Shown piece by piece: positions 36,487-42,754 of a DNA stretch of 64,000 nt. The notes beneath the pieces were generated by a model. It saw only the letters and a list, made by a program, of their open reading frames with translations, was not told the origin of the DNA and made no database searches. Made by a program: the position numbers and the translations under genes. The stretch comes from DASRBN01 sp035294305 (GTDB taxonomy: Bacteria > Chloroflexota > Ktedonobacteria > Ktedonobacterales > Ktedonobacteraceae), in the NCBI GenBank assembly GCA_035294305.1, contig DATGLD010000043.1, positions 1 to 64,000 of the forward strand. The letters run 5' to 3'. Position 1 is the first letter of the stretch, and the number at the start of each line of letters is the position of its first letter.

Positions 36487-36553
36487 TGATGAATTTTGAC
36501 GGCCGCAGCGGGCAATTAGGAATGCACGTCGCTTCGTCTTGATGAATGTTGAC
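36487..36553 (+). repeat. Direct repeat pair in the aspS leader
   Basis: TGATGAATTTTGAC (36487-36500) and TGATGAATGTTGAC (36540-36553) match at 13 of 14 positions and are 53 bp apart, about five helical turns. The second copy includes TTGACA (36549-36554), followed 15 bp later by TACGAT, a weak candidate for a second promoter. Confidence 0.4.
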
Positions 36554-36656
36554 ACTCGAATGGGGGAATTACGATCATCGTCCCCTGGCGGGGATGACTC
36601 GATTCGTTTGTCAAAGGTAGGCACCCCGCAGGCGGGCGGAAAGGAATGGAGAGCTT

Positions 36657-36701
36657 ATGGCCGACGACGAGAACGATAATGATATCGAGGAAGGTGCCTG
36701 A
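36657..36701 (+). CDS. Asp/Asn-rich leader peptide of aspS (candidate)
   Basis: A 14-residue ORF, MADDENDNDIEEGA, starts at ATG 36657 with GGAG 5 nt upstream and ends at TGA 36701. Six of its 14 residues are Asp (4) or Asn (2), clustered at positions 3-9. It lies between the T-box terminator and aspS and is followed directly by competing hairpins (36703-36761), the layout of a translation-dependent attenuator. Interpretation is inference; no homolog search was possible. Confidence 0.5.
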   Translation: MADDENDNDIEEGA

Positions 36702-36702
36702 G

Positions 36703-36772
36703 AGTCCAGCAGGACTGCCAGGTCTGCCGGGGCACACTTCCTCACACACACGGCAGACCTGCTCGCAGTTTT
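36703..36772 (+). terminator. Candidate second attenuator before aspS
   Basis: CAGGTCTGCCG (36719-36729) and CGGCAGACCTG (36751-36761) form a perfect 11-bp stem with a 21-nt loop, and TTTT follows 7 nt later. The upstream GCAGGACTGCC (36709-36719) can pair with the same 3' strand (10 of 11), and AGTCC/GGACT (36703-36716) forms a small hairpin that would block this. The structures are mutually exclusive. The distance to the T-run makes it an imperfect terminator. Confidence 0.5.
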
Positions 36773-36800
36773 ACATTTGAGACTCGAAAGGAGCTTTTCT

Positions 36801-38108
36801 TTGAAACGTATTCGTACCATCGAAGCCAGCGCGCATACAGGTGAGCGTGTCCGCGTAGAGGGCTGGCTACATTCGCTGCGCCAGCTGGGTGGTGTCAGTT
36901 TTCTCGTCATTCGTGATGGCTGGGGAACACTCCAGGTGGTCGCCGAGACTGCTTCTGAACTCACTCCGTTGCAAGACCACGAGGCGGGCGTCGAAAGCGT
37001 CATTGCCGTCGAAGGGCTGGTCGTTCCTATGCCCCAGGCGCCGGGCGGCATTGAACTGCACGATTTGCGCATCGAGGTCATCACACCTGTGACCGAAGCG
37101 CCCCCGGTGCCTTTGAATAAGCCGAGGCTCGCAGCGCACATCACGACGCTGCTCGACCACGCCGTTGTCACCAACCGCCATCCGTCACGCCGCGCTATCC
37201 TGCGGCTTGGAGCCGGTGCCATGGCCAGTTTCCGCGCTACACTGACCGCGCGGGACTTTACGGAGATTCAAACGCCCAAGATCGTCGCCTCTGCGACCGA
37301 AAGTGGCGCTAACGTCTTCAAGCTGGACTACTTTGGACGGCCAGCGTACCTGGCGCAGAGTCCGCAGTTCTACAAGCAGATCATGGTCGGCGTCTTCGAG
37401 CGAGTTTTCGAAGTCGGCCCCGTCTTCCGCGCCGAACCGCATGACACGACGCGCCACATCAATGAGTATGTTAGCCTGGACGCCGAGTTCGGCTTTATCG
37501 AGAACCATTTCACAGTGATGGCGCTGCTCAGAGAGGTGATCGCAGGCATGCTGAAGGAATTTCGCGAGCGGTATACGCCCGAAATCGATTTGCTGCGCGT
37601 GCAGTTGCCGGATGTACTCGCGGAGATACCCTACATTCACTTTGCTGAAGCGCAGGAGTTGATCTTCCGGCTGCATGAGGTGGATGTGCGAGGCGAACCC
37701 GACCTGTCGCCGCAGGACGAACGCTGGCTGGGCGAATGGGCGCAGCAAGAGTTCGGCAGCGACTTCCTCTTCGTAACAGGCTATCCGATGGTGAAACGGC
37801 CATTCTACACCCACCCGGACCCCAGGCGGCCAGCGTACTCGAACTCCTTCGACCTGCTCTTCAGGGGAACGGAACTGGTTACCGGCGGGCAGCGGCTTCA
37901 TCGCTACGCCGACTATCTTGCCGCGCTGGAGAAAGCCAACCTGCCGCTTGAGCCTTTCGAAAGCTACCTGGAGGCTTTTCGCTACGGCATGCCCGCTCAT
38001 GGCGGCTTTGCCATCGGACTCGAACGCCTGCTCATGCAACTGACCGGCGTTCCCAACATCCGGCTCGCTACCACGTTTCCACGTGATCTGGCGCGGTTGA
38101 CGCCGTAA
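36801..38108 (+). CDS. aspS: Aspartate--tRNA ligase, archaeal type (probably non-discriminating)
   Basis: A 435-residue class IIb synthetase. The N-terminal OB-fold anticodon-binding domain (1-105, GWLHSLRQLGG then FLVIRDGWG) precedes a catalytic core without the large bacterial insertion. Motif 2 is FRAEPHDTTRHINEYVSLDAE (209 onward), the archaeal AspRS pattern, and motif 3 is GGFAIGLERLLMQL. Such enzymes often charge both tRNA-Asp and tRNA-Asn, the latter being corrected by GatCAB. Start TTG 36801 has AAAGGAG 7 nt upstream; a TTG at 36777 is in frame but lacks a site. It is regulated by the T-box and probably by a second attenuator. Confidence 0.92.
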   Translation: MKRIRTIEASAHTGERVRVEGWLHSLRQLGGVSFLVIRDGWGTLQVVAETASELTPLQDHEAGVESVIAVEGLVVPMPQAPGGIELHDLRIEVITPVTEAPPVPLNKPRLAAHITTLLDHAVVTNRHPSRRAILRLGAGAMASFRATLTARDFTEIQTPKIVASATESGANVFKLDYFGRPAYLAQSPQFYKQIMVGVFERVFEVGPVFRAEPHDTTRHINEYVSLDAEFGFIENHFTVMALLREVIAGMLKEFRERYTPEIDLLRVQLPDVLAEIPYIHFAEAQELIFRLHEVDVRGEPDLSPQDERWLGEWAQQEFGSDFLFVTGYPMVKRPFYTHPDPRRPAYSNSFDLLFRGTELVTGGQRLHRYADYLAALEKANLPLEPFESYLEAFRYGMPAHGGFAIGLERLLMQLTGVPNIRLATTFPRDLARLTP

Positions 38109-38121
38109 AGTGAGATCACCG

Positions 38122-38177
38122 GGGCGAAGTAAACTGATCTCACCAGGAGGCGCTGGTGAGATCAGTTTACTTCGCCC
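38122..38177. terminator. Bidirectional hairpin, perfect 25-bp stem
   Basis: Arms 38122-38146 and 38153-38177 are exact reverse complements, loop GAGGCG. It is convergent between aspS (stop 38108) and the methyltransferase (stop 38184). Part of the arm (TGAGATCA) also appears once more at 38111-38118. Confidence 0.8.
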
Positions 38178-38183
38178 TCATTC

Positions 38184-39044
38184 CTACGGCTTTGTTCCCC
38201 ATACGCTGAGGAAGTAGACCAGGGCGCAGAAATCATCCGCGAGCATCTCGATAAGCGTCTGCTGGTACAGGTGATCGAACTCCTCCTGGGTTATCACTCC
38301 TTGTTTGAGCAAAAAGGGCAACACGAGTTGGAAACCAATCCTGAAGTTCTGATAGAAGCCCTCGCTCTGCTCTGTGCCGGCGGAGTAATCGATGACGAAC
38401 GCTCTTTTCTGGATATCCCCATAGCCGGCATTTTTCAGCAGGCGCGGCAGCATGGGAGTGAGGCCAAAGTCGCGCCCATCCGGTGAAAAGCTTTGACCTG
38501 CTCGTTTCAGAGCAAGGTAGAGTGCTCCTGATATGCTCTGGAAGGCAGGGCTGTTGGTGAGGCCCAGGTTATCCACATCGATCAGGCGAATAATGCCACC
38601 GCGTCGATTTATTCTCATACATTCGCTCAACAGCTGCGGCCACGTCGTGGGGGTCATGACGGCGAATACAGAGCGAATGTTGATCATGTCAAAAGATTCA
38701 TCGGGGAAATCGAGAGGTTTTGTTGCATCCATGGTGCGGAAACTGGCATTATCCAGATTGCTCACCTGCGCGTACGCGCCGGCGTATTCGATCATTCTTT
38801 GACTGATGTCGATGCCGGTTATTTTCTTTTCAGGAAACTCACGCGCCATATTGAGTACCCAGCCACCCGGACCGCAGGCGATATCCAGGATCGTATGAAT
38901 GCGCGAAAGGTCTATCGGCTCGGGAACCAGGCCACCCAGGCCGTGGGTCAGCAGGGTATCGAGGTTCATCAGACGCGCCATTTCTGCCCCGCTTTCGGCA
39001 TCCATCATATACGTGCTTTCATGTTGAGGCTGTTCTATCGACAT
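38184..39044 (-). CDS. Class I SAM-dependent methyltransferase
   Basis: A 286-residue soluble protein. The SAM-binding Rossmann motif I is ILDIACGPGGWVLNMA, followed by ITGIDISQRMIEYA (acidic loop) and motif IV-like DESFDMINIRSVFAVM. The C-terminal 90 residues contain a helical region with FRIGFQLVLPFLLKQGVITQ. The methyl acceptor is unknown; UbiE/COQ5-like small-molecule methyltransferases are closest in motif style. ATG 39044 follows GAAAGGAT by about 7 nt, so the longer frame to 39071 is not used. Confidence 0.88.
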   Translation of the reverse strand: MSIEQPQHESTYMMDAESGAEMARLMNLDTLLTHGLGGLVPEPIDLSRIHTILDIACGPGGWVLNMAREFPEKKITGIDISQRMIEYAGAYAQVSNLDNASFRTMDATKPLDFPDESFDMINIRSVFAVMTPTTWPQLLSECMRINRRGGIIRLIDVDNLGLTNSPAFQSISGALYLALKRAGQSFSPDGRDFGLTPMLPRLLKNAGYGDIQKRAFVIDYSAGTEQSEGFYQNFRIGFQLVLPFLLKQGVITQEEFDHLYQQTLIEMLADDFCALVYFLSVWGTKP

Positions 39045-39275
39045 AGGTAATATCCTTTCATCACCTGTCATTCGGAGCGTAGCAAAGGATTTCTAGCGTA
39101 TTGGCCGGAGAATCACCACGCTCATCTACCTTTACGCTCATCTATAGCTATTATAGAGTAGTGATGTTTTTACCGCAATAGCATGAGACAATTGGAGGCG
39201 CATCCTTCCTGCTCTTAACACCTTAACGCATCCAGTAGTGCATTGAGATTGCTTGATGAACAACAAACCTGAGGT
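39045..39275. other. Intergenic region with a degenerate GTCATTC-type repeat
   Basis: No gene is seen. About 39067-39116 reads GTCATTCGGAGCG ... TTGGCCGGAGAATCACCA, a worn relative of the segment at 45379-45428. The remainder is unassigned. Confidence 0.45.
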
Positions 39276-39318
39276 CGTTCGTCCACTAAACGGTGGCCTA
39301 TGGTATAATGGACGAACG
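39276..39318 (+). promoter_or_regulatory. -10 box with flanking inverted repeat upstream of the DUF4129 gene
   Basis: TATAAT at 39304-39309. CGTTCGTCCA (39276-39285) and TGGACGAACG (39309-39318) are perfect 10-bp inverted repeats; one covers the -35 region and the other overlaps the -10 end. An operator or a 5' hairpin is likely. No canonical -35 is seen. Confidence 0.5.
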
Positions 39319-39356
39319 ATTGGCCAATAATGTATTAAGCTAAAGCAGGTGTACCT

Positions 39357-40985
39357 ATGGCTTCCTCGCCCAAACAGCCGGAACAGGAAAAAGATGCCCG
39401 TCGCTATATTACTCCCGTGCAATGGCTCAAGCGCGTTATCTTAACGCCTCAGGAATCGGGCCTCACAAGCATTGGCGAATTATTCATCCCCACCTTGCTC
39501 GCTGCCATGGAAACATGCTGGATCGATGCCATTTTCATCTGGCTGGCAGGCATTCATATTTTCGGCTCCTCCGAACCATTGATGCCCTTCTGGGGGCCGT
39601 TTATCCTTATCGGCGGTTCCCAATGGCTGCTCCTCTATGCGGAGCAGCGTGCCGGGCATCAGGAATCTACAGAGGAGAAGGAAGGGAACAGAACGACCTC
39701 CGGCAATGGCTTGTATATTGGATTGATCTTCGTTGTAGCTGCCTTCCTCATCTGGCTTCATATCTACGCGCAAAAGGCGTTTATCCTCGACCCGCGATGG
39801 CTACTGAACCTGTCGAACGATATTCTACTGCTCAACCTCAATTTCTTCCAGATGGTGGCTATCATCGTGCTCTCATTGCTGTTTGGTTGGCGTGGCATAC
39901 GTCTGCTGCAATTAGAAGTAGAACCCTCCCATGTCTTTCGCGAACTCTGCCTGGGACTGGGCATCATGGTAGCTGTGATTGTGCTGCGAGCAGGGCAGGA
40001 AAGCGCAGGCGGCTCTGCATTCATCTATGACACAACGCTCCTTCTGCTCATTCCGATCTTTCTCTTCCTGTCACTGGCTGCGCATGCCCTGGCGCGTGTG
40101 ACCTTTATACGTCGCACGCACCCGGTAGGACTGCAGGGCAGCGTTGTTGTGCAAGAACGCGCTATTGTCCTATTGATAGGCTCGATAGGTATCGCTCTCC
40201 TGTTAGTGACCTTGCTGGTTGGTGGTAGCCTCAATCCTAGTATTTTGAGGAATGTACTGGAGGCACTGGCTCCCCTGGGAATCGTCTACCAGTGGTTGAT
40301 CACCGCTTTCGCGGCAGTTGCTACCCTCATTATCACTCCCTTCTTCTGGCTGGCCGCCTGGTGGTTCTCGCATTTTCCCAACAAATATCCCACTATTCAC
40401 CAGGCCACGGGTCCGGGAACCCATAAGATCATCATTCCTCCCGTCACCAGGACTTCTCCCGAAGTCATTCTGACCGCTAAAATTCTGATGCCCATCCTGC
40501 TCTTGCTGGTAATCTTCTTGCTGGTAAGATGGGCATTGAGCCGGCGACGAAGAGTTCGCGTAGCAACACGCAAGCACTCGGGCGATACACATGAAAGCTT
40601 GTGGTCATGGTCACTTTTCTGGATGCAGTTGAAAGCGCTTCTACGCGGCCTCCTGCGGCGTTTCTTCCCCCAGCAAGCCACGGTGGCAGAAAAGCACGAG
40701 GGCTGGGAGGAGATACGAGATGCCGAGCCTGCCGTGCGCACGATTCGCGAGATTTATCGCGCCCTGCTCAGGAAAGCCGCTTACCGTGGCTATGCCCGCA
40801 AGAAGGACGAGACGCCCTACGAATTTCGCCGGCGCTTAGACGAAAAGGCGCCCCTGGTAGAACCCCAGTTGGAGGTGATTACGGAAGCCTATGCTCTCAC
40901 ACGTTATGGGGGCGATGTGCCGGATGAAGCAGAAGTGGCGCATATACGCAGCGCCTGGACGGAACTGGAGCAGAAATGGAGCTAA
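39357..40985 (+). CDS. DUF4129-domain membrane protein
   Basis: A 542-residue protein with about ten membrane helices up to residue 400 and a C-terminal cytosolic DUF4129 domain: AVRTIREIYRALLRKAAYRG, then DETPYEFRRRL and AYALTRYGG. In other bacteria DUF4129 proteins sit near transglutaminase-like and MoxR/DUF58 genes; here none is adjacent. Function unknown. AGGTG lies about 6 nt before ATG 39357. Its stop overlaps the convergent nfo stop by 4 bp. Confidence 0.82.
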   Translation: MASSPKQPEQEKDARRYITPVQWLKRVILTPQESGLTSIGELFIPTLLAAMETCWIDAIFIWLAGIHIFGSSEPLMPFWGPFILIGGSQWLLLYAEQRAGHQESTEEKEGNRTTSGNGLYIGLIFVVAAFLIWLHIYAQKAFILDPRWLLNLSNDILLLNLNFFQMVAIIVLSLLFGWRGIRLLQLEVEPSHVFRELCLGLGIMVAVIVLRAGQESAGGSAFIYDTTLLLLIPIFLFLSLAAHALARVTFIRRTHPVGLQGSVVVQERAIVLLIGSIGIALLLVTLLVGGSLNPSILRNVLEALAPLGIVYQWLITAFAAVATLIITPFFWLAAWWFSHFPNKYPTIHQATGPGTHKIIIPPVTRTSPEVILTAKILMPILLLLVIFLLVRWALSRRRRVRVATRKHSGDTHESLWSWSLFWMQLKALLRGLLRRFFPQQATVAEKHEGWEEIRDAEPAVRTIREIYRALLRKAAYRGYARKKDETPYEFRRRLDEKAPLVEPQLEVITEAYALTRYGGDVPDEAEVAHIRSAWTELEQKWS

Positions 40986-41851
40986 TTCACTCCTACTATT
41001 GCTCGCGCGCGCTTGAAATGCTGCTTATCATGATCCCAATCCTCTTTGTCGTCCTCGCCAGTCTTGATAGGCGTCTCCAGCAAAACCGTCACGTGCTCAA
41101 TGCGGGGCTCCCTGAATATTAGTCGCAGCCCCTCCTCACCAATAATGCCTTCTCCTAAGCGGGCATGCACATCGCGGTGACTGCCAAGCGCCTTCCCGGT
41201 GTCGTTCAAATGAATCACCTTGAGTCGTTCCAGGCCTATCGTCTCGTCAAAATTTTCCAGGACCGCCAGAGCGGAGACAGCGCTGGAGATATCGTATCCC
41301 GCCCCCCAGAGGTGCGCGGTATCAATGCACACGCCTACACGTTGCTGGTAGTCCGGTAGCAGGTCCAGCACGGCATTGATCTGCTCGAAGCTATGCCCCA
41401 ACGAGTTGCCGGCGCCAACATCGTTCTCCAAGAGCAGGATAACTTCAGGCGGTGTTTCGGGCAGGATCAGCTTGATGGCCTCGGCGATGCGCGCAATTCC
41501 GGTTTCGACGCCTGCGCCCCGGTGGCTCCCGGTATGGAAGACGACATACGTAGCCCCTAATAGGGCGCCTCGCTGCAACGTCCAACGCAGTAGAGAGATG
41601 GATCTGTCCCAAATCTCATTCTCAGGTGAGGCCAGATTAATCAGGTAGGGGGCGTGAATAACCACGGGACTCAGGTCTAGTTCCCGGACGGCACGGGCAA
41701 AAGCAGCGTGCGCGGCAGGCGCATCCCCTGGCGGTCGCCAGCCGGTCGGGTTGCTGGCAAAGATTTGAATAGCGTTGCAACCGAGCCAGCGAGCTATTTC
41801 AGCAGCCTTGACAGGCTTCGCGTTGGTGGGCATATGGCGGCCAAGACGCAT
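40982..41851 (-). CDS. nfo: Endonuclease IV (deoxyribonuclease IV)
   Basis: A 289-residue AP endonuclease of the xylose-isomerase-like TIM-barrel fold, cutting 5' of abasic sites in base-excision repair. Zinc-site landmarks are VVIHAPYLINLASP, LLLENDVGAGNS, VCIDTAHLWGAGYDI, VIHLNDTGKALGSHRDVHAR (the usual DRH reads DVH) and LGEGIIGEEGL. Slightly longer at the C-terminus than E. coli Nfo. Its ATG overlaps the scpB stop (TAATG), so the two genes are translationally coupled. Confidence 0.94.
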   Translation of the reverse strand: MRLGRHMPTNAKPVKAAEIARWLGCNAIQIFASNPTGWRPPGDAPAAHAAFARAVRELDLSPVVIHAPYLINLASPENEIWDRSISLLRWTLQRGALLGATYVVFHTGSHRGAGVETGIARIAEAIKLILPETPPEVILLLENDVGAGNSLGHSFEQINAVLDLLPDYQQRVGVCIDTAHLWGAGYDISSAVSALAVLENFDETIGLERLKVIHLNDTGKALGSHRDVHARLGEGIIGEEGLRLIFREPRIEHVTVLLETPIKTGEDDKEDWDHDKQHFKRARAIVGVN

Positions 41852-42468
41852 TACTGTTTCTCCTGTTTCTGACCATCAGATGATACAACTTGCTTCTGTA
41901 GGGAGAGCGGCTGGTCCCTGTCCTCCCCAGGGCCATCTCCACTAGTATGCGGCAATTGTTCCAGGCTGGTCAGGCCGAACTGCTGCAAAAATTCGGCGGT
42001 GGTTGCGAAGAGGGCCGGGCGCCCAACCGTTTGCGCGCGACCTATTTCAGCAACCAGCCCATGCTGGATCAGGCTTGCCAGGGCCCGGTCGCTATTCACA
42101 CCGCGCACTGCCTCAATTTGAGCACGCGTAATCGGCTGGCGATACGAAATGACGGCCAGCGTCTCCATCGCGGCAGCCGTGAGCCGGGCCGTCATGGGCA
42201 GACCCAGCAGCGCCGCCACATAGCGTGCGTTCTCAGGAGCCGTCACAAGCTGTACCTGCTCGCCCAGGCGCTGCAAACGGATGCCTCGTTCCTGGCTCTC
42301 CAGGCATTCCGCCAGTGTTTGAAGGCCACGGGCCAGTTCGCTGTCATCAATATTCAGGAGTTTGCGCAGCTCTGCTCGCTCAAGCGGGCGTCCGGAGACG
42401 AATAGCACGCTCTCGATAGCTGCGGCGATCTGTGCAATGGCCTGTTTTTCCTGTACCTGTTGTGTCAT
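41851..42468 (-). CDS. scpB: Segregation and condensation protein ScpB
   Basis: A 205-residue kleisin-partner of the SMC-ScpAB condensin complex. Two winged-helix domains are recognisable: IAAAIESVLFVSGRPLERAE ... and RLTAAAMETLAVISYRQPIT followed by IEAVRGVNSDRALASLIQHG, then GRPALFATTAEFLQQFGL. The C-terminal 35 residues are polar and probably disordered. scpA is not adjacent in this window. AGGA lies just upstream of ATG 42468. Confidence 0.95.
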   Translation of the reverse strand: MTQQVQEKQAIAQIAAAIESVLFVSGRPLERAELRKLLNIDDSELARGLQTLAECLESQERGIRLQRLGEQVQLVTAPENARYVAALLGLPMTARLTAAAMETLAVISYRQPITRAQIEAVRGVNSDRALASLIQHGLVAEIGRAQTVGRPALFATTAEFLQQFGLTSLEQLPHTSGDGPGEDRDQPLSLQKQVVSSDGQKQEKQ

Positions 42469-42649
42469 CTGTTCCTGACTAATCTTCGCTTGTTCCCGTC
42501 AAGAGGTGCCTGGCCTCTTCAGCACCTTGAGCGCCAAACAACTGGAGGACCAGAGCCAGCCTCCTACCCCTTATTTCTGCCTAGAGTGTAACATACCGGC
42601 AACCTCCTGTCGAGCAAAAGGAACTTGATAGTATTACGCTCAAAGTTTC

Positions 42650-42678
42650 TTGCATAGAGTGGCTCAATATGCTATACT
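42650..42678 (+). promoter_or_regulatory. Promoter of clpB
   Basis: TTGCAT (42650-42655) and TATACT (42673-42678) with a 17-bp spacer. No CIRCE or recognised heat-shock operator was seen in 42469-42743. Confidence 0.6.
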
Positions 42679-42715
42679 TTTAAGAAAAATATTACAATAG
42701 CATAGGAGATGCATT

Positions 42716-42754
42716 ATGAGGGATAGGTTACGGGAGGTAGTCTATGAAGGTTGA
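42716..42754 (+). CDS. Short upstream ORF overlapping the clpB start
   Basis: ATG 42716 has AGGAG 7 nt upstream and encodes MRDRLREVVYEG, ending at TGA 42754, 8 bp inside clpB in a different frame. A ribosome finishing here would be placed at the clpB start, so translational coupling is possible. No homology evidence. Confidence 0.35.
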   Translation: MRDRLREVVYEG

